A stretch of 19,471 bases of DNA from HLUCCA09 sp038757905 (lineage in GTDB: Bacteria; Pseudomonadota; Alphaproteobacteria; Rhodobacterales; Rhodobacteraceae). Positions 1 to 7,263 of this stretch are shown one piece after another. The translations under genes were made by a program, and so were the position numbers. The notes beneath the pieces were generated by a model. That model did not search any database. It had not been told where the DNA came from and saw only the letters and a program-made list of their open reading frames with translations. The stretch lies in NCBI GenBank assembly GCA_038757905.1, contig JBCDGG010000108.1, positions 1-19,471 of the forward strand. Direction: 5' to 3'. Numbering within the stretch: the first letter of the stretch is position 1; every line of letters begins with the position of its first letter.

Positions 1-129
1 CCGGACACGACCGTCATCTTCGAAACGGGGCCCGCAGGGGCGCAGTATTCGAGCGGCGTTCCGGGCGTGGACATCGAACCGGCGGGCGATAGCGACACGG
101 GCTTCGCGCTCTTCCGCATCCGCCTCTGA
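1..129 (+). CDS. 3' end of an unrecognised protein gene (partial)
   Basis: Frame 1 is open from the window edge to a TGA at 127-129 and gives 42 C-terminal residues ending in ALFRIRL. The fragment is rich in Gly, Asp, Ser and Thr with alternating hydrophobic residues, which suggests the tail of a beta-rich and perhaps exported protein, but I recognise no family. A strong hairpin starts 15 bases after the stop, which supports this being a real gene end. The start and most of the protein lie outside the window, so no function is given. Confidence 0.55.
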   Translation, partial: PDTTVIFETGPAGAQYSSGVPGVDIEPAGDSDTGFALFRIRL

Positions 130-143
130 GGCGCGACTTTCGT

Positions 144-173
144 TCGCCGGCCGGCGCCTGTGCCGGCCGGCGA
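144..173 (+). terminator. 12-bp hairpin after the partial gene, terminator-like
   Basis: Positions 144-155 and 162-173 are perfect inverted copies (12 bp, nearly all G:C) around the 6-nt loop 156-161 (GCCTGT). It lies 15 bases past the TGA at 127-129. No T-run follows, so it is not a classical intrinsic terminator on either strand. It could end or stabilise the upstream transcript. Confidence 0.5.
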
Positions 174-286
174 TGAGGCGGTCCTGCGGTCTGCGGATGC
201 GATGTGCTGCAAGGTCCCGTGATCCGCGCCGATCAAGCGGCCTGGGAGGCAGGGGCTCGAACCCCCGTCACCGGTTGGCCCGTCCC

Positions 287-697
287 TTAGCCGCCGCGAT
301 AGACATGCACCGAGCAGGGCGCATGGCGCACTACCCGCGCCGCGGTCGACCCGATCAGGTAATCGACCAGCCCCGGCTTGTGCGAGCCCATGACAATGCA
401 GTCGACGCCGTTGTTCTCGGCATAGTCGAGGATCGTGCGCGAGACGTGGCCCTGAATGAGCTTGGCCTCCACCTCCGGAAAGGCCGAGAGCTTCTGATCG
501 AACATGTCGCGGGCGCGCTGCGTCCCTTCGTTCTGCAGGTCTTCGCGCAGACGGGCGTTCGCGGTGCCTGTCGGCTCCTCGAGCACGTGTAACGCGGTGA
601 TCCGACCGCCTGGGTCGCAGATCGCCTGCGCGAAGGTGATCAGCGATTGCGAGATGTCGTGGTCCAATGCCATTGCCACAAGGATGGTCTTGTACAT
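287..697 (-). CDS. universal stress protein, UspF/UspG-like
   Basis: A single Usp domain of 136 aa, the usual length for the family. The N-terminus (MYKTILVAMALD) has the first beta strand and the Asp that contacts nucleotide in ATP-binding Usps. The C-terminal part has G104-S-H-K-P and G116-S-T followed by the conserved ARVVRHAPCSVHV strand. The SH[RK]P form, one residue shorter than the textbook G-2x-G-9x-G loop, is typical of UspF/UspG-like proteins, so it need not mean loss of nucleotide binding. A GGAGG ribosome binding site sits about 5 bases before the ATG. It is the last gene of the minus-strand TRAP block, 97 bases after the DUF475 gene. Usp proteins are known partners of some TRAP systems (TeaD with TeaABC of Halomonas); a role as transport modulator here is inference. 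Confidence 0.9.
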   Translation of the reverse strand: MYKTILVAMALDHDISQSLITFAQAICDPGGRITALHVLEEPTGTANARLREDLQNEGTQRARDMFDQKLSAFPEVEAKLIQGHVSRTILDYAENNGVDCIVMGSHKPGLVDYLIGSTAARVVRHAPCSVHVYRGG

Positions 698-731
698 GCG
701 CGCCTCCGCTCCCTATGACCGTCGTTTCACC

Positions 732-770
732 GGCAGGGCGCTGTCGATTGGCCTCAGGCCAGCTCCTGCC
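732..770 (-). other. two-part stem-loop between DUF475 gene and usp
   Basis: An outer 6-bp stem (732-737 with 765-770) encloses a 5-bp inner stem (749-753 with 757-761, loop TCA). It fills the middle of the 97-base spacer between the DUF475 stop at 795 and the usp start at 697. It may be a processing site or partial terminator that separates usp expression from the TRAP genes. No T-run follows it. Confidence 0.3.
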
Positions 771-794
771 CCGCCCGACACTCCGCCGCGCCGC

Positions 795-1922
795 TCATCG
801 CAGATCTGCATCGGCGTCCCCCTCGCGCTGAAGATAGGCACCGGGCGCCGCTGCGGCCACCGGCACTGGGGCCGCCAGCGCCTCGCGCTTGTTGTGGCGG
901 ACGGAGGCAAAGAGCGCGTAGCCGATTAGCCCGACCCCGATGAACCCCGTCAGCGTCTCGGGCACATGGACCAGCGATTGCAGGAACATGATCAGCGACA
1001 GCGCGAAGATCGAATAGAACGCCCCGTGTTCGAGATAGCGAAAGTGCTGCAGCGTCCCCTTCTCTACCAGCATGATCGTCATCGACCGCACGTACATCGC
1101 CCCGATGCCGAGGCCGATGGCGATCAGCAGGATGTTCGTCGTCAGGGCGAAGGCGCCGATGACGCCATCGAAGGAAAAACTCGCGTCGAGCACCTCAAGG
1201 TAGAGAAACGCGCCGAGCCCGCCCTTCGCGCCGAGATGCGCAATGGATTGGGACGATTGGTCGAGGAACGTGCCCAGACCATCGACCGCAGTGAAGACAA
1301 GAAGGCCCATCACCGCGGAAAAGAGGAACGGCGCGCGATGCTCCTCGATCAGCGCCTGCGAGATCAGCAGCACGATGATGAGCACGAACGCGAACTCGAA
1401 CCCGCGGATCGAGCCGCAGCGGCGCAGCCGACGCTCCAACCCCTCGATCCAGTCGATGGATTTATCCTCGTCGATGAAGAACTTCAGCGCGACCATCATC
1501 AGGAAGGTGCCCCCGAAGGCCGCGATGGGCCCGTGCGCATGGGAAATGATCTCGGAATAGGTGTCGGGCTCGGCAAGCGCCAGGCGCATGGCCTCGAACG
1601 GGTTCACCCAGGCGAAGATCGCGACGATGGCGAGCGGAAAGACGATCCGCATCCCGAAGACCGCGATCAGAATCCCCCAGGTCAGGAACCGCTGCCGCCA
1701 GACGGGCGTCATATCCTCCAGCTTGTTGGCGTTGACGATGGCGTTGTCGAAGGACAGCGAGATCTCCAGCGCCGCCAACACCCCGCCGATCAGCAGAAAG
1801 GACAGGACGGCGGCGATGGTGTGCTCGGTCTCCCAGCCGAGCCAGCCGGAAAGGCCGAGGCCGATGGCCGTCACCAGGATCGGCCATTTCAGGTATGAGA
1901 CGGTGGAGCGGGCGTGGGCCAT
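795..1922 (-). CDS. DUF475 family integral membrane protein (TerC-like)
   Basis: 375 aa, strongly hydrophobic, with about nine predicted membrane segments. Two acidic membrane motifs mark the DUF475/TerC-like group: SFDNA near residues 57-61 and SFDGV near 250-254. TerC-type proteins are linked to metal ion handling, with such acidic residues as probable cation sites; DUF475 itself has no settled function as far as I know. The C-terminus (last ~40 residues) is Ala/Pro-rich and hydrophilic. The ATG at 1922 is chosen over an in-frame GTG at 1937 because GGGGGA lies about 8 bases upstream of the ATG and the GTG would overlap the TRAP stop codon. The start is only 4 bases past the dctQM stop (1927-1929), so the two are almost surely cotranscribed. 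Its place in a TRAP operon is unusual. Confidence 0.85.
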   Translation of the reverse strand: MAHARSTVSYLKWPILVTAIGLGLSGWLGWETEHTIAAVLSFLLIGGVLAALEISLSFDNAIVNANKLEDMTPVWRQRFLTWGILIAVFGMRIVFPLAIVAIFAWVNPFEAMRLALAEPDTYSEIISHAHGPIAAFGGTFLMMVALKFFIDEDKSIDWIEGLERRLRRCGSIRGFEFAFVLIIVLLISQALIEEHRAPFLFSAVMGLLVFTAVDGLGTFLDQSSQSIAHLGAKGGLGAFLYLEVLDASFSFDGVIGAFALTTNILLIAIGLGIGAMYVRSMTIMLVEKGTLQHFRYLEHGAFYSIFALSLIMFLQSLVHVPETLTGFIGVGLIGYALFASVRHNKREALAAPVPVAAAAPGAYLQREGDADADLR

Positions 1923-1926
1923 GGCG

Positions 1927-4239
1927 CTATCCCCCACCCACGAGGTTCGGCAGCCACAGCGCGATCTGCGGGAACAGGAAGATCAGGATCAGCCCGAGCA
2001 CCTGGATCACCATGAACTGCATCATCCCCAGATAGATGTCGCGCAGGTCCCATTCGGGCACGACCCCCTTCAGGAAATAGGCTGAGAGCGCCACGGGCGG
2101 ACTGAGCCATGCCGTTTGCAGGTTCACCGCCACGAGGATCGCGAACCAGATCAGAAGGTCGTTCGGGTTCTCGAAGCCAAGGTCGAGCGAGGTGACGGTG
2201 GGGATCAGAATCGGGACGATGATCAAGACGATGGGCACCCATTCCAGCGGCCAGCCCAGCAGGAAGATCAGCGCCATGATCAGCATCAGCACGAGCACCG
2301 GCGACATGTCGAGGCTGAGCAGAAGCTCCGTCAGCATCTTGGGCGTGCCGAGATTCGAGAAGACTGCGCCGAAGAAGTTGGATGCAGCGACCAGGAACAT
2401 GATCAGCACCGTAATCTCGAGGCTCTTGATCAGCGCGTCGTAGAGGCCCGGGAAGGTAAACTTGCGGTAGAGCATCGAGAGAAGAACCGCCCCGAACGCT
2501 CCGCAGGCCGAGGCTTCCGCCGGGGTCGCCCAGCCTGCCAGGATCGAGCCGAGCGCAAAGGCGATCAGCACCGTCGGCGGGACAAGACCCATGAAGAACT
2601 CGTACCACAGCGGCGACAGGTAGAACCCGCCCGGGCGCGCGCGGTCGAGCCAGCGATAGGCGCCGTACATCAGCCCGATCCAGACCAATGGCACGACCAG
2701 CGCGCCGAGCGGGAAGCCGAAGCCCGTGGTGATCCCTCGCGTGATGAGCCAGATCAGGAAGACCAGCGACGCCATCACCACGACGACTTCCAGCAGGTAG
2801 AAGCGGGAGGTCTCCGGCTGCTCCTCCGGCGGCAGGATCGGCCCCATGGACGGGTTCAGCCAGCATCGGCCCAGGGCATAGAGCAGGTAGAGCCCCGCAA
2901 GCATCACCCCGGGGATGATCGCCGCGCGGAAGAGATCCGTCACCGGCACTTCCAGCACCGGCCCCATGACGATCAGCATGATCGAGGGCGGGATCAGGAT
3001 ACCCAGCGTGCCCCCGGCCGTGATCGTGCCCGCCGCCAGCCTCACGTCATAACCCGACTTGTTCATGGTGCGCGCCGCCATGATCCCCAGGATCGTAACC
3101 GAGGCGCCTACGATCCCCGTCGCGGCGGCGAAAATCGTCGACACGAAGAGCACCGCGATGAAGAGCGCGCCCCGCGTCCGGCTCATCATCATCTGCACGG
3201 CCTGGAAGAGACGCTCCATCAGGCCCGCCTGCTCCATCACGATGCCCATGAAGATGAAGAGGGGCACCGCGACGAGCTGATCGGAGAGCATCACCGAGTT
3301 CGTCTGCAGTGTCATCAGGAAGGTTGCGAGCTTGAAGTTTGCGCCCCAAGTCCCGAAGACAAAACCAAGAAAAATGAGCGTGAAGGAGATCGGAAAGCCC
3401 ACGAAGATCGCAAACAGCATCACGCCGAGCATGATCAGCCCGATGGTGGGTTTGTCGATGCCGGGCCCGCCGCCGAAGATGTCTTCCCACAGGTCGCCGA
3501 TAGGCACGAGATCCGGGAAAAACACGCCGGCGGTGACGAGGGCGAGGATCACCGCATAGAACGGCAGGATTCGCAGAAAGATCCGCTCCCGCTCCTTGCC
3601 CATCTGGTGGAAGGCGCGGAAGAGTTCCGGAAACCCTTGCAGCAAAAGCAGAAACGCCCCGACCGGCATCGCCAGCCGCGCGGGCCAGAGGATCGGCGCC
3701 CAGGTTGAATCCGAGGCCTGCTCGCCAGAGACAAACGCCTTCAGCCAGTACTCGGCCGAGACCCAGGTGAAGAACAGCATCGCGGGGATGTAGAACGCCA
3801 TGTAGAGCGTGGCGTCGACGGTTGCCTGCGTCTTCAGAGACCAGTTTCGATACAGGAAATCGGCGCGGATATGGACGCCGCGCATCAGGGCATACCCTGC
3901 CGCGGCCATGAACAGGACGCCGCCGAGCATGCGGCTGACGTCATACACCCACAACGTCGGGCCGAAGCCCCAGGCAATCGCCACATCGTTCATGCCGTTC
4001 TGCGTCAGAAGGGCGAACATGTTGCGCGAAAAGACTTCGTAGACGATGGACAGGATGAGCGGGATCATCAGCAGGCAGATGATCCGCCCGGCCCAGAGAT
4101 TGAGCACGTCGATGGCGGCCGTGATCGGGCGCTGCCAGGGCGTCATATCCTCCGGCGTCTGACCCGGCTCTTCGGCGCGGCGCTCGGCGATCAGCTCGTC
4201 GGCGATTTCAAGGTCGTTGGGATCCACCTCGTTGGACAT
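1927..4239 (-). CDS. dctQM: TRAP transporter permease, fused DctQ-DctM
   Basis: 770 aa. A charged cytoplasmic tail of about 40 residues leads into a DctQ-like small membrane domain (about 45-215, with four hydrophobic segments and the HIRADF motif at 123-128). A linker with another membrane segment (about 225-245) joins the large DctM domain (about 262-770). DctM shows the family signature GTLGILIPPS at 410-419 and the repeated amphipathic/hydrophobic pattern of the elevator-type transport domain. TRAP transporters move organic acids and related solutes with a sodium gradient, taking the solute from a periplasmic binding protein. Fusion of Q and M is known in this family. A GGGGGAG site lies about 6 bases before the ATG. 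It is 82 bases downstream of dctP, with a hairpin between, and 4 bases before the DUF475 start. Confidence 0.96.
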   Translation of the reverse strand: MSNEVDPNDLEIADELIAERRAEEPGQTPEDMTPWQRPITAAIDVLNLWAGRIICLLMIPLILSIVYEVFSRNMFALLTQNGMNDVAIAWGFGPTLWVYDVSRMLGGVLFMAAAGYALMRGVHIRADFLYRNWSLKTQATVDATLYMAFYIPAMLFFTWVSAEYWLKAFVSGEQASDSTWAPILWPARLAMPVGAFLLLLQGFPELFRAFHQMGKERERIFLRILPFYAVILALVTAGVFFPDLVPIGDLWEDIFGGGPGIDKPTIGLIMLGVMLFAIFVGFPISFTLIFLGFVFGTWGANFKLATFLMTLQTNSVMLSDQLVAVPLFIFMGIVMEQAGLMERLFQAVQMMMSRTRGALFIAVLFVSTIFAAATGIVGASVTILGIMAARTMNKSGYDVRLAAGTITAGGTLGILIPPSIMLIVMGPVLEVPVTDLFRAAIIPGVMLAGLYLLYALGRCWLNPSMGPILPPEEQPETSRFYLLEVVVVMASLVFLIWLITRGITTGFGFPLGALVVPLVWIGLMYGAYRWLDRARPGGFYLSPLWYEFFMGLVPPTVLIAFALGSILAGWATPAEASACGAFGAVLLSMLYRKFTFPGLYDALIKSLEITVLIMFLVAASNFFGAVFSNLGTPKMLTELLLSLDMSPVLVLMLIMALIFLLGWPLEWVPIVLIIVPILIPTVTSLDLGFENPNDLLIWFAILVAVNLQTAWLSPPVALSAYFLKGVVPEWDLRDIYLGMMQFMVIQVLGLILIFLFPQIALWLPNLVGGG

Positions 4240-4279
4240 CCGCTGCTCCCCCCGGCCCGATCCATGTCATGGGTGTTGG

Positions 4280-4301
4280 CCCCGGCGCCGTGGCGCCGGG
4301 G
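4280..4301 (-). other. intercistronic hairpin between dctP and dctQM
   Basis: Positions 4280-4289 and 4292-4301 are perfect inverted 10-base copies of pure G/C sequence; a practical fold is 9 bp with a 4-base loop. It sits about 20 bases after the dctP stop (4322-4324) and 40 bases before the dctQM start. No T-run follows. Hairpins at this place commonly protect the binding-protein mRNA from 3' decay or cause partial termination, giving more binding protein than permease; that role is inferred. Confidence 0.55.
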
Positions 4302-4321
4302 GTCTGTGCGCGGCGGAGCGC

Positions 4322-5416
4322 TTACTTCAGGCTATCCGCGAAGGCCCGGCCAAGATTGGCATTCGAGGTCTGCGCCCCGGCCCAGAACGGCACGGCGATC
4401 TCGGCAAAGTCCTTCTGGCTCTGCCAGACCTGCGCGAAGAACTCGTTGTCGGCCGCGTTCTGCTCCAGCGCTGCCTTGGCCGCTTCCATGTACTCCGAGA
4501 AGTAGTCCTCCGGCGTGTCGTGCAGGATGACGCCGTGGTTCTCCGTCAGATCCTTCAGCGCCTTGCCGTTCTCGTAGATACGGTAGGACATCGCCTTGGA
4601 GAGGGACGCGTTGGCCGCGACCTCGATGGCCGTCTTCTCCGCATCCGTCAGGCCGTCATAGACATCGCCGTTGATGTAAAGATCGGCGTTCACGACCACC
4701 TGGTGCAGGCCCTGCAGGTAGTAGTGCTTCAGCACCTTCTGAAAACCGAAGACAGAATCCGGCTTGGGGCAGCACCACTCGGCGGCGTCGATGGTGCCCT
4801 TTTCGAGCGCGGGCAGAATGTCCCCGCCGCCCATCGCCACGGAGGCCACGCCGATGTCCTTGTAGGTCTGGCCCGGAATTCCGGGAGGCGTGCGGAAGCG
4901 GTACTTACGGAAATCGTCCATCGACGCGATCGGCTCGCTGAACCAGCCGAGCGCCTCCGGGCCCACGGGCTGCAGCATGAAGCCTTTGACGTTCACGCCC
5001 ATCTCGTCCCAGAGCTGATCATAGAGCTCCTTGCCGCCGGCGTACTGGAACCACGACAGGAACGCGATGTTGTCGATGCCGACACCCGCGCCGGCGACCG
5101 GCGAGCCAAAGAGCATGGCCGCGGGGTGCTTGCCCGACCAGTAATGCGTCCAAGCGAACCCGCCTTCGATCAGCCCGCTATCGACGGCGTCGAGCGTTTC
5201 GCGCACGCCCACCACGGCGCCTGCCGGCAGGATCTCGAACTTCACCGAGCCGTTGGTGAGCGCTTCGACGTCGTTGGCGAATTCCTGAAGCATGAAGACT
5301 TCGTCTGCCTGCGCCGGAATGACCGACTGCACGCGGATGACGGTCTCGGCGGCGGCGGCCGAGGCCATGAGCGCAAGGGCGGCCGCCCCTGTCGCGAAGG
5401 TTCTGAGACTGAACAT
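4322..5416 (-). CDS. dctP: TRAP substrate-binding protein, DctP family, TakP-like
   Basis: 364 aa with a clear Sec signal peptide (basic start, hydrophobic core, Ala-rich cleavage site about residue 23, mature start ETVIRV), so it is periplasmic. It has the DctP fold landmarks: the RETLDAVDSG segment (about 72-81) and FRTPPG (174-179), whose Arg175 is the likely contact for the substrate carboxylate. The segment GTIDAAEW (207-214) and the overall pattern resemble the TakP subgroup, which binds 2-oxoacids or lactate-like ligands. Substrate cannot be fixed from sequence. A strong GGGAGG ribosome binding site precedes the ATG. The gene follows the GMC dehydrogenase (gap of about 144 bases with a hairpin) and precedes its permease. 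Confidence 0.95.
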   Translation of the reverse strand: MFSLRTFATGAAALALMASAAAAETVIRVQSVIPAQADEVFMLQEFANDVEALTNGSVKFEILPAGAVVGVRETLDAVDSGLIEGGFAWTHYWSGKHPAAMLFGSPVAGAGVGIDNIAFLSWFQYAGGKELYDQLWDEMGVNVKGFMLQPVGPEALGWFSEPIASMDDFRKYRFRTPPGIPGQTYKDIGVASVAMGGGDILPALEKGTIDAAEWCCPKPDSVFGFQKVLKHYYLQGLHQVVVNADLYINGDVYDGLTDAEKTAIEVAANASLSKAMSYRIYENGKALKDLTENHGVILHDTPEDYFSEYMEAAKAALEQNAADNEFFAQVWQSQKDFAEIAVPFWAGAQTSNANLGRAFADSLK

Positions 5417-5456
5417 GTTTTCCTCCCGATGTCAGTTGCCCTCTCAGTCTTCTTGA

Positions 5457-5490
5457 TCACCCGGGGGCTCGAAGGCCCTGCCCCCGGTGA
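5457..5490 (-). terminator. strong hairpin between GMC gene and dctP
   Basis: Positions 5457-5468 pair with 5480-5490 through 11 base pairs with one bulged C, around an 11-nt loop (5469-5479). It starts about 70 bases past the GMC stop and ends about 40 bases before the dctP start. There is no T-run on the minus-strand exit side, so it is either a weak or Rho-assisted terminator or a processing/stability element. If it terminates, dctP needs its own promoter in the 144-base gap; I see no clear one. Confidence 0.45.
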
Positions 5491-5560
5491 CGTCTGTCAA
5501 ACCCGCCCGCGGCCCCCGTCCGTCTGTGCGGTTCGGGGCCGGACGCATGGCGGGCTCAGC

Positions 5561-7177
5561 TCATGCGCGCGCATCCTCCAGTATCATCGCGCTCGCTTTC
5601 TCGCCGATCATGATGGCCGGCGCGTTGGTGTTTCCGCTGACGATCTGCGGCATGATCGAGGCATCGGCGACGCGCAGCCCGCGCACGCCGCGCACCTTCA
5701 GGCGCGGGTCGACCACGGCCGCATCGTCGATGCCCATTTTGCAGGTGCCGGTCGGGTGATAGATCGTCACCGATGTCCGGCGCGCCCAGTCGAGCGTTGC
5801 GTCCTCATCCTCATAGGCGACGCCCTCGCCCGGGGCGTGTTCCTCCGTGATATGCGATTTCAACGGCTCGTAGGACGCGATGCGCCGCGCCACCTGAATG
5901 CCCTTCACGATCGTCCGGCAATCGGTGTCCGTGGCGAGGTAGTTGGGATAGATCAGCGGGTGATCGTCCATGTTCGCCGATCTCAGCGTCAGATGGCCCG
6001 CGCTTTCGGGGCGAAGCTGTAGAACCGACGCCGTGAATGCCGAGAACCGGTGCGGGCCCTCCACCGGCGTGTCCGCACTGAACGGCTGGATATGAAACTG
6101 GATATCCGGCGTCTCCAGATGCGGCTCGGACTTCAGAAAGCCGGTGCCGAGGCTTGCGGCCATGGTCATCGGACCGGTCTGCGTCAGCGCGTATTGCAGC
6201 GCGACGAGGGCCTGCTTGAAGATGTTGTCGGTCTCGACGTTGATAGTGCTGAGATCGGTCTTGAAGACGGGCCGCGCCTGCAGGTGATCCTGCAGGTTCT
6301 TGCCGACGCCCGGAAGATGGGCGCGCACGTCGATGCCATGGGGCTGAAGGTCTTCCGCATCGCCGATCCCCGACAGCATCAGGATCTGCGGCGAGCCGAT
6401 TGCCCCGGCGCACAGAATCACTTCACGCCGTGCATGAAGATCGGTCATCTTCCCTTTGATTCGAAACCGTATTCCTGTCGCGCGACCGTCCTCCAGCAGA
6501 ACCTTCTCGGTCTGGGCCTCCGTGATCACCTCCAGGTTCTTGCGTCCGCGCGCGGGCTTCAGATACGCCACCGCCGACGAACAGCGGCGCCCGCCGACCA
6601 TGGTCAGCTGGAAGTGACCCACCCCCTCCTGATCGGCATCGTTGTAATCCTTCGCGCGCTTGTAGCCTGCGGCCACCGCGGCTTCGATCCAGTGGTCGAC
6701 GATGTCCCGGCTGAGCCGCGAGGCCTGCACCGAGAGCGGGCCATCCGTCCCACGCAGATCCGTGCCGTTCGGCCCCTTCCAGGTCTCCGAGCGTTTGTAG
6801 AACGGCAGGACATCCTCCCACGACCAGCCGGTGCAGCCCATCTGCGCCCAGCGGTCGAAGTCCTGCGGTTGTCCGCGTACATAGAGCAACCCGTTGATCG
6901 AGCTGGACCCGCCAAGCACCCGCCCGCGCGGCCAGGCGATGGTGCGTCCGGCGATGCCAGAATCCTGTTCGGTCATGTAGCGCCAGTCGGTGCGCGGGTT
7001 GCCCATCGTCCGGAAGTAGCCAACCGGGATATGGATCCATGGGTTTCGGTCGCGCGGACCCGCCTCAAGCAGCGCCACCGTATATCGCCCGTCTTCCGAC
7101 AGACGACTGGCGAGCGCACACCCAGCCGAGCCCGCGCCGACTATGACAAAGTCAAAGTCGATCCGATTCCCTCCCAA
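5561..7177 (-). CDS. GMC family FAD-dependent dehydrogenase (choline dehydrogenase-like)
   Basis: About 538 aa. The N-terminus has the FAD-binding Rossmann motif VIVGAGSAGC. GMC signature 1 (GRVLGGSSSINGLLYVRG) and signature 2 (GAIGSPQILMLSGIG) are both present. The C-terminal YHPTGTCKMG carries the likely active-site His, and NTNAPAIMIGEKAS the second conserved position. Such enzymes oxidise primary or secondary alcohols and pass electrons to a quinone or other acceptor; the choline label is only by similarity. The start is uncertain: no ATG or GTG lies near the expected N-terminus. TTG at 7177 is used here; TTG at 7183 or an ATC at 7162 (with GGGAGG about 7 bases upstream) are alternatives. 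Longer frames would run into the divergent IclR gene. It is the first gene of the TRAP block. Confidence 0.93.
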   Translation of the reverse strand: MGGNRIDFDFVIVGAGSAGCALASRLSEDGRYTVALLEAGPRDRNPWIHIPVGYFRTMGNPRTDWRYMTEQDSGIAGRTIAWPRGRVLGGSSSINGLLYVRGQPQDFDRWAQMGCTGWSWEDVLPFYKRSETWKGPNGTDLRGTDGPLSVQASRLSRDIVDHWIEAAVAAGYKRAKDYNDADQEGVGHFQLTMVGGRRCSSAVAYLKPARGRKNLEVITEAQTEKVLLEDGRATGIRFRIKGKMTDLHARREVILCAGAIGSPQILMLSGIGDAEDLQPHGIDVRAHLPGVGKNLQDHLQARPVFKTDLSTINVETDNIFKQALVALQYALTQTGPMTMAASLGTGFLKSEPHLETPDIQFHIQPFSADTPVEGPHRFSAFTASVLQLRPESAGHLTLRSANMDDHPLIYPNYLATDTDCRTIVKGIQVARRIASYEPLKSHITEEHAPGEGVAYEDEDATLDWARRTSVTIYHPTGTCKMGIDDAAVVDPRLKVRGVRGLRVADASIMPQIVSGNTNAPAIMIGEKASAMILEDARA

Positions 7178-7188
7178 CGTCAAAAAAT

Positions 7189-7203
7189 GAGACTTTCCGT
7201 CTC
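7189..7203. promoter_or_regulatory. candidate IclR operator in the divergent intergenic region
   Basis: A perfect inverted repeat GAGAC-N5-GTCTC. A-rich and T-rich flanks (7182-7188 and 7204-7210) extend the symmetry, with one base offset. It lies between the divergent IclR gene (start 7264) and the GMC gene (start near 7177), where IclR-family regulators usually bind. No experiment or search supports this exact motif; the call rests on symmetry and position. Confidence 0.4.
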
Positions 7204-7224
7204 TATTTTTAGTGCCAGAGAGGC

Positions 7225-7230
7225 TACAAT
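7225..7230 (+). promoter_or_regulatory. candidate -10 element (TACAAT) for the IclR gene
   Basis: TACAAT matches the sigma-70 -10 consensus at five of six positions and ends 33 bases before the IclR ATG. The -35 region 17 bases upstream (TCTATT) is weak, as expected for an autoregulated promoter. The candidate inverted repeat at 7189-7203 lies just upstream of that -35. Confidence 0.35.
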
Positions 7231-7263
7231 GATTCGCATGCCGCACAACTTTTTTCTTCTCCC

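Noticed and set aside
241..286. tRNA-like T-arm on the minus strand (GGTTCGAGCC type) just past the usp stop, as a possible tRNA end or attachment site
   Set aside because: With a 7-nt loop the outermost stem pair fails, there is no CCA, and the 5' half would lie inside usp; no integrase or second copy was seen. As a hairpin it has only 4 bp.
287..697. Usp with a broken ATP-binding loop (Lys in place of Gly, one residue short)
   Set aside because: The same loop form (SH[RK]P) is standard in UspF/UspG-like proteins, so it is not an anomaly.
2116..3708. A 530-codon open frame on the plus strand opposite the TRAP permease
   Set aside because: It is antisense to a well-recognised membrane protein; its product is full of His, Asp, Gln and Arg, the usual shadow of hydrophobic codons in GC-rich DNA. 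Similar long antisense frames at 966-1898, 4217-6022 and 15073-16086 are rejected for the same reason.
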